This document shows, in pieces, positions 33,233 through 42,253 of a stretch of 64,000 nucleotides of DNA (its first letter is position 1; each line of letters opens with the position of its first letter). A model generated the notes under the pieces. It was not told the DNA's origin. It ran no database searches and was given only the letters and a program-made list of their open reading frames with translations. The stretch lies in contig CABUPE010000002.1 of the NCBI GenBank assembly GCA_902493515.1, forward strand, positions 1 through 64,000, read 5' to 3'. Position numbers and translations under genes: made by a program. Source of the stretch: an uncultured Collinsella sp. GTDB lineage: Bacteria; Actinomycetota; Coriobacteriia; Coriobacteriales; Coriobacteriaceae.

Positions 33233-33607
33233 ATGTACGCAATCGTTAACACGGGCGGCAAGCAGTACAAGGTCGCCACCGACGATGTCATCACCGTCGA
33301 GAAGATCGAGGGCAATGAGGGCGACAAGGTCACCCTGCCGGTCATCTTCCTCAACGATGGTAAGAAGATCGTCACCGATCCCGACAAGCTGGCCAAGGCC
33401 AAGGTTACCGCTCAGATCGTTGAGCAGTTCAAGGGCGAGAAGCAGCTGGTCTTCAAGTTCCACAAGCGTAAGCGCTACCGTCGTCTGAAGGGTCACCGTC
33501 AGCAGCTCACCAAGCTGAAGATCGTGAAGGTCCAGGCTACGTCCCGCGCCAAGAAGGCTGTCAAGGCAGAGGCCGAGGCTGTTGCCGAGGCTCCCGTCGC
33601 CGAGTAG
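33233..33607 (+). CDS. rplU: 50S ribosomal protein L21
   Basis: 124 residues; binds 23S rRNA in the large subunit. MYAIVNTGGKQYKVA is the L21 opening and KRYRRLKGHRQQLTKLKI is the basic RNA-binding stretch. The C-terminal 20 residues are an Ala/Glu/Lys tail longer than in E. coli L21 (103 residues). ATG 33233 is chosen over an earlier in-frame ATG because homology begins here. It forms the standard pair with rpmA. Confidence 0.97.
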   Translation: MYAIVNTGGKQYKVATDDVITVEKIEGNEGDKVTLPVIFLNDGKKIVTDPDKLAKAKVTAQIVEQFKGEKQLVFKFHKRKRYRRLKGHRQQLTKLKIVKVQATSRAKKAVKAEAEAVAEAPVAE

Positions 33608-33640
33608 ATTACACTCGTAACGAAAGAGTAGGTATACACA

Positions 33641-33898
33641 ATGGCACACAAAAAAGGACTCGGTTCCTCCCGTAATGGCCGTGACTCCCGCGGTCAGCGC
33701 CTTGGCACGAAGCGCTTCGCCGGCCAGACGGTAACCACGGGCACGATTCTCGTCCGTCAGCACGGCACGCACATCCACCCGGGTGAGAACGTTGGCCGTG
33801 GCAAGGACGACACGCTGTTCGCGCTGGTCGACGGTACCGTTGAGTTCCACAAGGGTATCAAGCACAGGGTCAGCGTACGCCCGCTCGCGAACGCGTAA
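33641..33898 (+). CDS. rpmA: 50S ribosomal protein L27
   Basis: 85 residues; its N-terminal tail reaches the peptidyl-transferase centre. It starts directly with MAHKKGLGSSRNGRDS, with no cleavable extension of the type processed by Prp proteases in Firmicutes. GTILVRQHGTHIHPG and LVDGTVEFHKG are conserved. A terminator follows, so obg is transcribed partly by read-through or from another start. Confidence 0.97.
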   Translation: MAHKKGLGSSRNGRDSRGQRLGTKRFAGQTVTTGTILVRQHGTHIHPGENVGRGKDDTLFALVDGTVEFHKGIKHRVSVRPLANA

Positions 33899-33923
33899 TT
33901 CACCCTTCATAGAGCACATATGT

Positions 33924-33966
33924 GGGAGGCACTTGAGTTTTAGGATTCAAGGGTCTCCCTCTTTTT
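33924..33966 (+). terminator. terminator between rpmA and obg
   Basis: GGGAG...CTTGA pairs with TCAAG...CTCCC with a few internal mismatches, followed by TCTTTTT. It probably reduces transcription of obg relative to the ribosomal protein genes. Confidence 0.72.
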
Positions 33967-33982
33967 GTAGGAGGCGATTCTG

Positions 33983-35449
33983 TTGTCACAGTTCACCGAT
34001 ATCAGCCGCATTAACGTGTGCGGCGGCGACGGCGGTGCCGGATGCATGTCGTTTAGGCGCGAGGCCTTTGTCCCCAAGGGCGGCCCCGATGGCGGCGACG
34101 GCGGTCGTGGCGGCAATGTCGTCATCCAGGCCGATGCTCAGCTGTCTTCGCTGATCGATTACCGCTTTAAGCATCACTTTCGTGCCGAGCGCGGAACGCA
34201 CGGTCAGGGCGCCCGCCGCAACGGCAAGAGTGGCGAGGACCTGATTCTTAAGGTTCCCATGGGCACCGTGGTGCGCGAGCTCGATCCCGAGACGCAGACC
34301 CCGATGTTCGAGATTGCCGATTTGGTGCATGATGGCGAGCGCGTTGTCGTGGCCCCTGGTGGCGCCGGTGGTCTGGGCAATACGCACTTTGTGACATCGG
34401 TGCGCCGTGCTCCCGCGTTCGCCCAGTTGGGCGAGCCGGCTGAGGAGCACTGGATCGAGCTAGAGATGAAGCTCATGGCCGATGCCGCGCTCGTGGGCTT
34501 CCCCTCGGTGGGCAAATCCTCGCTTATCGCGCGCATGAGTGCCGCCCGACCCAAGATTGCCGACTATCCGTTTACCACGCTCGTGCCCAACCTGGGTATG
34601 GTGCGTGCCGGCGAGTACTCCTATGTCGTTGCCGACGTCCCCGGCCTTATCGAGGGTGCGAGCGAGGGCAAGGGCCTGGGCCATCAGTTCCTGCGCCACA
34701 TCGAGCGCACGGCACTCATCATGCATGTCGTCGATATGACGGGCGGTTTTGAGGATCGCGATCCGGTCGAGGACTATCGCATCATCAACCGCGAGCTCGA
34801 GCAATATGGCGCCGAGCTTTCGGAGCGTCCGCAGATCGTTGTCGCCAACAAGTGCGATGCGCCGGGCACGGCCGACAAGATTGCCGACCTCAAACGCGCC
34901 GCGCTCGACGATGGACATATGTTCTTTGCCGTGTCTGCTGTGACGGGCGCCGGCCTCAACACGCTAATGCTTGCCGTGGGCGAGCAGGTGGCTAAGCTGC
35001 GCTCCGAGTTGGCTGTTTCCGATGAGCCGGTTGACCTGCGCGACGATGAGTGGGAGCGCCGTCGCCTGCAGCGTGAGAAGCGTTTCCGCATTGTTCAGGA
35101 AGAGCCTCATGCCTTCCGCGTGGTCGGTCGCGCCATCGAGCGTATGGTCATCCAGACCGACTGGGAAAACGAGGAAGCCGTCATCTACCTGCAGCATAAG
35201 TTTGCGCGCATGGGTGTTGACGACGCGCTCGAGAAGGCCGGCTGCCGTGCGGGCGACGAGGTACGCATTTGCCAGCGCGCCTTTGACTTTGAGGGCGCCG
35301 AGGACTTCTCGGAGTACGAGGAGGATCTCGAGGACGCAGGCGTTGAGGTTATTGACGTAGCGGCCGAGGGTGCGGATGTGGCTGATGCCACCGAGGGCTC
35401 CGAAGGCACTACCGAAGTCGACGTTGTTGAGATCCCGGAGGGCGAGTAA
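33983..35449 (+). CDS. obg: GTPase Obg/CgtA
   Basis: A 488-residue GTPase for 50S assembly and stress signalling. The glycine-rich Obg fold is first (VCGGDGGAGCMSFRRE, GPDGGDGGRGGNVV). The G domain has GFPSVGKSSLI (G1), the switch region ADYPFTTLVPNLG, DVPGLIEGAS (G3) and NKCD (G4). The C-terminal OCT domain is present, followed by an acidic tail of about 40 residues. TTG 33983 lies eight bases after AGGAGG. nadD follows three bases after the stop. Confidence 0.96.
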   Translation: MSQFTDISRINVCGGDGGAGCMSFRREAFVPKGGPDGGDGGRGGNVVIQADAQLSSLIDYRFKHHFRAERGTHGQGARRNGKSGEDLILKVPMGTVVRELDPETQTPMFEIADLVHDGERVVVAPGGAGGLGNTHFVTSVRRAPAFAQLGEPAEEHWIELEMKLMADAALVGFPSVGKSSLIARMSAARPKIADYPFTTLVPNLGMVRAGEYSYVVADVPGLIEGASEGKGLGHQFLRHIERTALIMHVVDMTGGFEDRDPVEDYRIINRELEQYGAELSERPQIVVANKCDAPGTADKIADLKRAALDDGHMFFAVSAVTGAGLNTLMLAVGEQVAKLRSELAVSDEPVDLRDDEWERRRLQREKRFRIVQEEPHAFRVVGRAIERMVIQTDWENEEAVIYLQHKFARMGVDDALEKAGCRAGDEVRICQRAFDFEGAEDFSEYEEDLEDAGVEVIDVAAEGADVADATEGSEGTTEVDVVEIPEGE

Positions 35450-35452
35450 GTC

Positions 35453-36130
35453 ATGTCGCTGCGCGGTGGAATTGGTCTGCCTGAGCTGCCTATCAAGGAT
35501 GGGCAGGAGTTTCGGCTTGGCATTATGGGTGGCACCTTCGACCCGATTCATTACGGGCACTTGGTTACCGCTGAGCAGGCGCGCGAGTCGCTCGACTTGG
35601 ACGCCGTGCTCTTTATGCCGGCCGGCTCTCCCGCCTTTAAGCTCGACAAACCGGTGACGCCTGCCGAGGACCGTTATGCCATGACGGTTCTCGCCACCGC
35701 TGCGAATCCGGCTTTTTTGGCGAGCCGATTTGAGATCGACCGTCCTGGCGTGACCTATACGGCCGATACACTTCATGCCCTTCGCGACTTTTACCCGCCT
35801 CAGGTAAAGCTCTACTTTATTACGGGCGCCGACGCGATTATCGATATTGTGACCTGGCATGATGCCGGCCGAATCGCCGAGCTTGCCACGTTTATTGCGG
35901 CGACGCGACCGGGCTTTGATATCGATACGGCGCGTGCCCGAATTAAAGAGTCGGGCCTGCCGTTTGATGTGCGCTATATCCAGATTCCGGCGCTGGCGAT
36001 TAGCTCGACCAACATTCGTAAGCGAGTTGCCCGTGGCATGAGCGTGCGCTATCTTACGAGCGAGTCCGTTCTCGGCTATATTCGCAAACGCGGGTTGTAT
36101 GCCGATCTGGGTCAAGAAGATTTTGAGTGA
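35453..36130 (+). CDS. nadD: nicotinate-nucleotide adenylyltransferase
   Basis: 225 residues; adenylates nicotinate mononucleotide in NAD synthesis. GIMGGTFDPIHYGHLV holds the nucleotidyltransferase HxGH-type motif and ISSTNIRKRVARG is the ISSTxxR signature. About 20 extra residues precede the core. It lies between obg and yqeK, a conserved order. Confidence 0.95.
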   Translation: MSLRGGIGLPELPIKDGQEFRLGIMGGTFDPIHYGHLVTAEQARESLDLDAVLFMPAGSPAFKLDKPVTPAEDRYAMTVLATAANPAFLASRFEIDRPGVTYTADTLHALRDFYPPQVKLYFITGADAIIDIVTWHDAGRIAELATFIAATRPGFDIDTARARIKESGLPFDVRYIQIPALAISSTNIRKRVARGMSVRYLTSESVLGYIRKRGLYADLGQEDFE

Positions 36131-36142
36131 TGGGGGTCTACG

Positions 36143-36751
36143 TTGTCGGTAGAGGATCAGTTTGAGGGCGATGAGCGCGCGCTCCTCAAGCGCATTCAAG
36201 AGCTGCTCGATGTGCGTATGCAAGATAAACGTAAGCGCTACGTGCATTCGCTCGGGGTTGCCGAAACTGCGCTGCATCTAGCCGAGGTATACGGTGTCGA
36301 CCGCTTTGATGCTGTCGCCGCCGGCCTGATTCATGACTGGGACAAGGTGCTCTCCGACGACGAGCTGGTCACGCGCGCTCTACATTACGGCATTAAGATT
36401 GCCGGCTCTCCGTCTGCCGCGACGCCGCTTTTGCATGGCCCGGTTGCCGCCTATGAGCTTCCGCAGCTTTTTCCCGAGCTGTCGCCGGCGGTCTTTCAGG
36501 CTGTCGACCGTCACACCGTGGGCGCCTGCGACATGACGCCGCTCGATATGGTGGTCTTTGTTGCCGATGCCATCGAACCCAACCGCCATGGTGATTATGC
36601 CCACGCGCTGCGCAAGATGGTGGGGGAGTCGACGCTTGACGAGTTGTTCTTCTCCTGTTTTGCGCAGGGTCTGGTCTACGTGATCCAGTCCGGGCGCTAT
36701 CTTTATCCCACGGCTATTACGATTTACAACCATTACGCCCAGCTACGCTAG
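36143..36751 (+). CDS. yqeK: HD-domain hydrolase YqeK (diadenosine tetraphosphatase type)
   Basis: A 202-residue HD-superfamily phosphohydrolase. The metal ligands are visible as YVHSLGVAETA (His), LIHDWDKV (His-Asp) and HGPVAAYE (His). YqeK proteins cleave Ap4A symmetrically in Gram-positive bacteria. The TTG start follows GGGGG. The nadD-yqeK-rsfS order is well conserved. Confidence 0.92.
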   Translation: MSVEDQFEGDERALLKRIQELLDVRMQDKRKRYVHSLGVAETALHLAEVYGVDRFDAVAAGLIHDWDKVLSDDELVTRALHYGIKIAGSPSAATPLLHGPVAAYELPQLFPELSPAVFQAVDRHTVGACDMTPLDMVVFVADAIEPNRHGDYAHALRKMVGESTLDELFFSCFAQGLVYVIQSGRYLYPTAITIYNHYAQLR

Positions 36752-36779
36752 CTCGGGTGCGTCTAGAAAGAGGTATTCC

Positions 36780-37235
36780 ATGGCCGACGAGACCATGACC
36801 GACGAGCAGATTCTTGAAGGTGTGGAGCACAAGAGCTTCGTTGCCACGTCCGACCGTACCGCCGCCTCGCTGTCCACGAGCGGTGTCGCCGCCGAGGATG
36901 TCGCCCGCGCCGCCGCGCAGGCGGCCTACGACAAGAAGGGCGAGGACGTTCAGGTGCTCGACCTGACCGAGCTTTCCGACGTATGCGACTACTTTGTGCT
37001 TGCCACCGGTACCAACAACCGCCAGGTCGATTCTATCGTCGACGAGATCGAGGAGAAGGTCGCCGAGGCTTGCGGCGAGCATCCGTTCTCCATCGAGGGC
37101 CGCGAGCAGAAGACCTGGATGCTCATGGACTACGGTTCGGTTGTCGTCCACGTCTTCACTCCCGAAGCCCGCGACTTCTACCGCCTCGAGAAACTCTGGG
37201 GAGACGCCCCCCAGCTCCCCCTCAACCTCCTCTAG
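36780..37235 (+). CDS. rsfS: ribosomal silencing factor RsfS
   Basis: 151 residues; binds L14 on the 50S subunit and blocks subunit joining under starvation. The RsfS core has DLTELSDVCDYFVLATG, NNRQVDSIVDEIEEKV and EGREQKTWMLMDYGSVVVHVF. About 45 N-terminal residues rich in acidic and Ala residues precede the core, making it longer than most (about 105-120). AAGAGG lies upstream of the ATG. A strong terminator follows. Confidence 0.94.
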   Translation: MADETMTDEQILEGVEHKSFVATSDRTAASLSTSGVAAEDVARAAAQAAYDKKGEDVQVLDLTELSDVCDYFVLATGTNNRQVDSIVDEIEEKVAEACGEHPFSIEGREQKTWMLMDYGSVVVHVFTPEARDFYRLEKLWGDAPQLPLNLL

Positions 37236-37278
37236 TAGCTCATTTGAGACGGGGGTTTTAGCTATCCTCACGCATATC

Positions 37279-37321
37279 GCCGGGCAGGTGCGGTTTTCCG
37301 CACCTGCCCGGCTTTCTTTTT
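37279..37321. terminator. strong terminator shared by rsfS and dinB
   Basis: GCCGGGCAGGTGCGG pairs perfectly with CCGCACCTGCCCGGC around TTTT, followed by TTTCTTTTT on the + side. It lies between convergent genes and may serve both. Confidence 0.88.
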
Positions 37322-37333
37322 GCCCAAAGGCGG

Positions 37334-38587
37334 TTAATCGTTGAAGCGGGATTGGCGGCCGAAGGAAAGGGCGCTGTCGCCGAATTTGTCTCGGACGGCG
37401 TCGATGGCGACGGAGAGGTCGCGGCGGTCGCTGGATTGGGCTCCGCGGTCATCGATCTCGCAGAACAGGTCGGTCTGGATGCCGCCTTGGTGGTCGAAGT
37501 CGCTCATGCCGATGCCCGCTAAGCGAACATGCATGCCTTCCTGCCAGATGTTGTCGAGCAGTTCGAGCGCAACCGCCACGAAGATGTTCTCATCGTCGGT
37601 CGGATGAGGCAGCCGGCGCTGTGCCGTACGCCCGCTGCCATACGAATACTTGAGTTTGAGCGTTACCGTGGCACCCGTCAGCCCCTGACGGCGCAGACGG
37701 CGTCCCACTGACTCTCCCAACAGCGCAATCGCCGCCTCAATATCCCCACGCTCAGTCAAATCTTTAGCAAAGGTGCGTTCATTGCTGACCGACTTGACCT
37801 CGCGCTCCTCATCGAGACTCGTGACTTCGGAGATTTCGAGTCCCAGCGCACGCTTGCGCATGCGTTCGCCGTTGACGCCAAAAATAGAGGCCAAGGTGGA
37901 TTCCGGTGCACGTGATAGCTCGCCGAGGGTGTAGATGCGCATGCGGCGCAGTCGCTCCTCGGCCGAGCGCCCGATGCCGCTCATGGCAGATACCGGCAGC
38001 GCGGCCAAAAAGCGCTGCTCGGTTCCGGGGCGCACGATGGTCAGCCCGAACGGCTTATCCCGCTCGCTTGCGATCTTTGCGACCGTCTTGTTGCAGCCCA
38101 CGCCAATGGAACAGGTCACTCCCAGCCCTGCCACGCGGTCGCTTATACGCCGCGCAACCAGCAGCGGGTCTTCGGGCGCAAAGCGACCCGGTGTGATATC
38201 GATAAAGGCTTCGTCGATGGATACGCGCTCAACGCGCGGGGTCTCGTCAGCGAGAATCGCCATGACCTGCGCGCTCACCTCGCGGTAGCGATCAAAGTGC
38301 CCGTGCGTCCAAATGGCTTGCGGGCACAGGCGCCGCGCCTCGGCCGAGGCCATGGCAGAATGCACGCCAAAGCGACGTGCCTCGTACGAACACGTGGACA
38401 CGACGCCGCGTGACTCGGCGTCTCCGCCCACGATGAGCGGCTTTCCGCGCCATTCGGGATGGTCGAGCATCTCCACACTCGCAAAAAATGCATCGAGGTC
38501 CATGAGGCCCACCGCCGGACCCGTCCAGGGCGGCGGCGTGACGCCCGCAGCATTCTCATAACCGTATGTATGTTCGCGTCTTTCCAT
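37334..38587 (-). CDS. dinB: DNA polymerase IV (Y-family)
   Basis: A 417-residue error-prone translesion polymerase. GLMDLDAFFASVE and RVSIDEAFIDIT hold the catalytic carboxylates, STCSYEARRFGVHSAM is the finger segment, and the helix-hairpin-helix GIGRSAEERLRRM follows. QTDLF near the C-terminus fits a sliding-clamp binding motif. It faces away from rpsP and shares the downstream terminator with rsfS. I saw no GAAC-N4-GTTC type LexA box directly upstream. Confidence 0.94.
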   Translation of the reverse strand: MERREHTYGYENAAGVTPPPWTGPAVGLMDLDAFFASVEMLDHPEWRGKPLIVGGDAESRGVVSTCSYEARRFGVHSAMASAEARRLCPQAIWTHGHFDRYREVSAQVMAILADETPRVERVSIDEAFIDITPGRFAPEDPLLVARRISDRVAGLGVTCSIGVGCNKTVAKIASERDKPFGLTIVRPGTEQRFLAALPVSAMSGIGRSAEERLRRMRIYTLGELSRAPESTLASIFGVNGERMRKRALGLEISEVTSLDEEREVKSVSNERTFAKDLTERGDIEAAIALLGESVGRRLRRQGLTGATVTLKLKYSYGSGRTAQRRLPHPTDDENIFVAVALELLDNIWQEGMHVRLAGIGMSDFDHQGGIQTDLFCEIDDRGAQSSDRRDLSVAIDAVRDKFGDSALSFGRQSRFND

Positions 38588-38703
38588 GTCATGAGTATAC
38601 CGCGCAGCTCATGTGGGGTGCGTGGATGTGCTTGCAAATCGTGAATTCTTGTCTAAGATATGGATTTGCCCTCGACTACACCGAAGAAGTTGGTCTCACG
38701 GAC

Positions 38704-38732
38704 TTCACCTGCCCGCGTCGATGGCGTATTAT
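38704..38732 (+). promoter_or_regulatory. promoter of the rpsP operon
   Basis: TTCACC, a 17-base spacer and TATTAT, about 57 bases before the rpsP start. Confidence 0.6.
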
Positions 38733-38788
38733 GTTCAACTGTTTGTTTGTAGTTGCAGCCTAAAGCTGCTTGGTTGGAGGAGTTTCCT

Positions 38789-39130
38789 TTGGCAGTCAAG
38801 ATTCGCCTTGCTCGTCACGGCGCTAAGAAGCGTCCGTACTACCGTGTTGTCGTCGCCGATTCCCGCGCCCCGCGTGACGGTCGTATCATCGAGGAGGTTG
38901 GCCGCTACAACCCGATGACCGCCCCCAAGACCATCAACCTCGACCTCGAGAAGATTGCTGACTGGCAGTCCAAGGGCGCTCAGCTCACCGACGCCGTCGC
39001 CGCTCTGGTCAAGGCCGCCAACGAGGGCGAGAAGTCCGAGACCGTCGTCAAGAAGTCCAAGAAGCAGCTCGCCAAAGAGGCCGAGGCCGCTAAGGCTGCC
39101 GCTGAGGCCGCTGAGGGCGCCGAGGAGTAA
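38789..39130 (+). CDS. rpsP: 30S ribosomal protein S16
   Basis: 113 residues; binds 16S rRNA early in 30S assembly. VKIRLARHGAKKRPYYRVVV and EEVGRYNPM are diagnostic. The C-terminal 35 residues are a Lys/Ala/Glu tail absent from E. coli S16. TTG 38789 has GGAGGAG six bases upstream; the longer frame from 38753 is not supported. It heads rpsP-khpA-rimM-trmD. Confidence 0.96.
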   Translation: MAVKIRLARHGAKKRPYYRVVVADSRAPRDGRIIEEVGRYNPMTAPKTINLDLEKIADWQSKGAQLTDAVAALVKAANEGEKSETVVKKSKKQLAKEAEAAKAAAEAAEGAEE

Positions 39131-39133
39131 ATC

Positions 39134-39418
39134 GTGCCTGAGGTTGACGCTGCACAGCTCGAGGGTGAGGCAATGCTCTCAGATCGCATCGCCGATCTCG
39201 TCGAATATCTCGTTGTTCAGATCGTCGACGACCCGGATTCCGTGAGCCTCGAGGTCATCGATGGCGACGACGCCTCCACGATTGAGGTTTCGGTTGCCGA
39301 GGATGACGTCGCTAAGGTCATCGGCCGTCGTGGCCGTACCATTAAGGCCATTCGCACGCTCGCCCGTGCACTGGCCGCTCGCCTCGACACCGCTGTCGAG
39401 GTAGAGGTTCTGGGCTAG
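39134..39418 (+). CDS. khpA: KH-domain RNA-binding protein KhpA
   Basis: A 94-residue single KH-domain protein that binds RNA, often with KhpB, and affects cell size in some Gram-positives. The GxxG loop is in KVIGRRGRTIKAIR. It begins with GTG three bases after rpsP, in the usual rpsP-khpA-rimM order. Confidence 0.93.
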   Translation: MPEVDAAQLEGEAMLSDRIADLVEYLVVQIVDDPDSVSLEVIDGDDASTIEVSVAEDDVAKVIGRRGRTIKAIRTLARALAARLDTAVEVEVLG

Positions 39419-39422
39419 GACC

Positions 39423-39944
39423 TTGAGGTCCCAGTACAAAAACATCGCCCGCGTGGTCAAGCCGCACGGAAGGAAGGGGGAGGTCCTCGCGCAGCCGCTG
39501 CGGGGGCTTCCTTCTGTATTGGAGCCGGGTATGCGTGTTGCCTTGACGCCGCCGGCGCTCAAGCGCGACCGTTTTTGCACGGTCGTGTCCGTCACTGATA
39601 CGGGCGATGGCGATCTGGTCTCGTTTGAGGGCATAGACGACTTGACGGCCGCTGAGGGCATCACCGGATGCTATGTGCTGGCCAATCGTGACGACTTCGA
39701 GCTCGATTCGCTCGACGCCGCCTATACCGACCTCATGGGTCGCGAGGTGATCGACGAGCGTTTTGGCTCGCTCGGCACGATTGTCGAGATCATGTCGACG
39801 CCCGCCAACGATGTTTGGGTTGTCGAGGGTGATCGGTACGGCGAGGTGCTGATTCCCGTGATCGAGCAGGTTGTGCTCGATCTTCCCGACACAGGAACAA
39901 TTTCCGTCCACGTTATGGACGGCTTGATCGATATGGACAAGTAG
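39423..39944 (+). CDS. rimM: 16S rRNA processing protein RimM
   Basis: 173 residues; helps mature the 30S head domain with S19. NIARVVKPHGRKGEVLAQPL is the N-terminal RimM barrel, and the PRC barrel follows with DLMGREVIDE and VEGDRYGEVLIPVIEQVV. TTG 39423 lies four bases after khpA, with AGGA as a modest ribosome site overlapping the khpA stop. Confidence 0.93.
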   Translation: MRSQYKNIARVVKPHGRKGEVLAQPLRGLPSVLEPGMRVALTPPALKRDRFCTVVSVTDTGDGDLVSFEGIDDLTAAEGITGCYVLANRDDFELDSLDAAYTDLMGREVIDERFGSLGTIVEIMSTPANDVWVVEGDRYGEVLIPVIEQVVLDLPDTGTISVHVMDGLIDMDK

Positions 39945-39954
39945 GGAGGACAGC

Positions 39955-40713
39955 ATGCTGATTGAGACCCTTTCGGTCTTTCCCGAGATGTTTGAGCCCG
40001 TCATGTCCACGTCGATTTTGGGCCGCGCCCGCAAGGCCGGCCTTTTTGATTTTAAGGCGTATAACCTGCGCTACTGGACGCACGATCGTCATCGTACCGT
40101 CGATGACGAGCCCTACGGCGGCGGGCAGGGCATGCTCATGAAGGTCGAGCCCATCGCCGAGGCCATCGAGGCTATCAGCTCCGAGGGTCCCAAGCCCACC
40201 GTGGTGTTCTTCACCCCCTGCGGCGAGCCCTTTACGCAGCATGTGGCCGAGCGCCTGCTCAAAAGCGAGCGCCTGCTGTTTGTGTGCAGCCGTTACGAGG
40301 GCGTCGACGAGCGCGCCTATGCGTATGCCGACGAGCGCCTGTCGATCGGCGACTACGTGCTCACGGGCGGCGAGCTGCCCGCTATGGTCGTGGCCGATGC
40401 CGTCGTACGGCTCATTCCCGGAGCCTTGGGCGACGAGATGAGCAACGTGGACGAGTCCTTCTCGACCGCTGAGGACGGCGGCCTGCTCGAGTACGCGCAG
40501 TACACCCGTCCCGCCGAGTTTAACGGCGAGGGCGTGCCTCCAGTGCTCGTGAGCGGCGATCATGCCAAGGTCGATGCCTGGCGCCGCAAGAATGCCATCG
40601 AGCGTACCTGTCGTTGGCGTCCCGATCTTATCGAGACGGCACGTCTTACGCCCAATGAGCGCGCGTACGCGCAGGAGATCCTGGACGCTTCGTTTTCGCA
40701 GAGCGAGGAGTGA
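39955..40713 (+). CDS. trmD: tRNA (guanine37-N1)-methyltransferase
   Basis: A 252-residue SPOUT methyltransferase that makes m1G37 and so prevents +1 frameshifting. LIETLSVFPEMFEP opens it, DEPYGGGQGMLMKVEP and SRYEGVDERAYAYADE bind substrate, and SIGDYVLTGGELP is the AdoMet-binding knot. GGGAGGA precedes the ATG. The usual next gene, rplS, is not here but 7.8 kb downstream. Confidence 0.96.
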   Translation: MLIETLSVFPEMFEPVMSTSILGRARKAGLFDFKAYNLRYWTHDRHRTVDDEPYGGGQGMLMKVEPIAEAIEAISSEGPKPTVVFFTPCGEPFTQHVAERLLKSERLLFVCSRYEGVDERAYAYADERLSIGDYVLTGGELPAMVVADAVVRLIPGALGDEMSNVDESFSTAEDGGLLEYAQYTRPAEFNGEGVPPVLVSGDHAKVDAWRRKNAIERTCRWRPDLIETARLTPNERAYAQEILDASFSQSEE

Positions 40714-40715
40714 GA

Positions 40716-41279
40716 ATGGTTCCATCGCAGCATTCCGTGCTAAAGGGTGCGTTTGAGTGGGTCGTGGTTGTCGCAATCGCGCTGGTCGCCACCTTCTTGA
40801 TTCGCTCGTTTGTGGTCGAACCCTTTGTGGTGCCTACCGGTTCCATGGAGTCCACGATCGAGATCGGAGACCAGATTCTGGCGCAGAAGGTGACGCTCGA
40901 ACTCGGACAGCCCGTCAAGCAAGGCGATATCGTGGTGTTCCACAACCCCGATGCCACGTCCGAGCATGACGTGCTGGTAAAGCGCGTTATTGCCACGGCC
41001 GGCCAGACCGTTGACCTGCAGGACGGCAAGGTGGTCGTTGACGGCCAAGCGCTCGACGAGGACTATACGACGGGCATGAGCTGGCCACTTTCGGTCCAAG
41101 CGCCCGGTGCTCAGGTAAGCTATCCCTACACCGTTCCCGACGGGTGCGTGTGGGTGATGGGCGACAACCGCGAAAACTCTGCCGACTCACGCTACTTTGG
41201 TCCCGTCGATCGCTCTGATTTGATCGCCGTGGCACTCGTGCGCTACTGGCCGCTCAACCGCATCGGCGCTATCGACTAA
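40716..41279 (+). CDS. lepB: signal peptidase I
   Basis: A 187-residue membrane-bound serine/lysine protease that removes signal peptides. One N-terminal membrane helix (FEWVVVVAIALVATFLI) precedes FVVPTGSMESTI with the nucleophile Ser. HDVLVKRVIA has the general-base Lys, and VMGDNRENSADSR is the conserved box. ATG 40716 is chosen because GAGGAG lies six bases upstream, two bases after the trmD stop. It is a short Gram-positive-like form. Confidence 0.94.
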   Translation: MVPSQHSVLKGAFEWVVVVAIALVATFLIRSFVVEPFVVPTGSMESTIEIGDQILAQKVTLELGQPVKQGDIVVFHNPDATSEHDVLVKRVIATAGQTVDLQDGKVVVDGQALDEDYTTGMSWPLSVQAPGAQVSYPYTVPDGCVWVMGDNRENSADSRYFGPVDRSDLIAVALVRYWPLNRIGAID

Positions 41280-41338
41280 AAACCGCTATAGTACAGTACC
41301 TAACCGTGTAATCGTTTCGACGAGGGGATATTAGAGGC

Positions 41339-42250
41339 ATGAACGCTTCATCGCTTTCCTTCCAAGACATCATCCTGCGCCTCCAGCAGTACTGGGGCGA
41401 GCAGGGCTGCGTCATTATGCAGCCCTATGACTCCGAGGTCGGTGCCGGTACCTTCCATACCGCGACCACGCTGCGCTCGCTCGGTCCCGCCGAGTGGCGC
41501 ACCTGCTATGCGCAGCCTTGCCGCCGTCCCGCCGACGGCCGCTACGGCGAGAACCCCAACCGCATGCAGCACTACTATCAGTTCCAGGTGCTCATCAAGC
41601 CCTCTCCGGTCAACGCCCAGGAGCTTTACCTGGGGTCTCTTGCCGCTATCGGTCTGGACCCTAACGACCATGACGTCCGCTTTGTCGAGGACGACTGGGA
41701 GAGCCCGACGCTCGGCGCTTGGGGCCTTGGCTGGGAGGTCTGGCTCAATGGCATGGAGGTCACGCAGTTTACGTACTTCCAGCAGGTGGGCGGCATCGAG
41801 GTCGACCCCGTGCCCGTCGAGATCACCTATGGCCTGGAGCGTATCGCCATGTACGCCCAGGGCGTCAACTCGGTCTACGACCTGGTGTGGAGCTACCTTC
41901 CCGACGGCACGCCCATGACCTATGGCGATGTGTTCCTGGAGAACGAGCGCGAGTTCAGCGCTTACAACTTTGAGGTCGCCAACGTCGAGATGATGCGTCA
42001 GAAGTTTGACGACTACGAGGCCGAGTGCCACTCCTGTCTGGAGCGCAAGCTGCCGCTGCCGGCGTACGACTGCGTCATGAAGTGCAGCCACGCCTTCAAC
42101 CTGCTCGATGCCCGCGGCGCGCTGTCCGCGGTCGAGCGTGCCAACTACATCCTGCGCGTCCGCGCCGTCGCCAAGGCGTGCTGCGAGGCCTACATGGCCG
42201 AGGTCGCCGGAGTCAACGAGAATGCCGACCAGGAAGGCGAGGTGGCGTAA
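41339..42250 (+). CDS. glyQ: glycyl-tRNA synthetase alpha subunit
   Basis: 303 residues; the catalytic class II core of the alpha2beta2 glycyl-tRNA synthetase. GCVIMQPYDSEVGAGTFH is the start of the alpha-subunit core, followed by AQPCRRPADGRYGENPNRM and YFQQVGGIEVDPVPVEITYG. The length is normal. The beta subunit begins three bases after its stop. Possession of the two-chain enzyme, not the single-chain form, is usual for Coriobacteriia. Confidence 0.97.
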   Translation: MNASSLSFQDIILRLQQYWGEQGCVIMQPYDSEVGAGTFHTATTLRSLGPAEWRTCYAQPCRRPADGRYGENPNRMQHYYQFQVLIKPSPVNAQELYLGSLAAIGLDPNDHDVRFVEDDWESPTLGAWGLGWEVWLNGMEVTQFTYFQQVGGIEVDPVPVEITYGLERIAMYAQGVNSVYDLVWSYLPDGTPMTYGDVFLENEREFSAYNFEVANVEMMRQKFDDYEAECHSCLERKLPLPAYDCVMKCSHAFNLLDARGALSAVERANYILRVRAVAKACCEAYMAEVAGVNENADQEGEVA

Positions 42251-42253
42251 GCC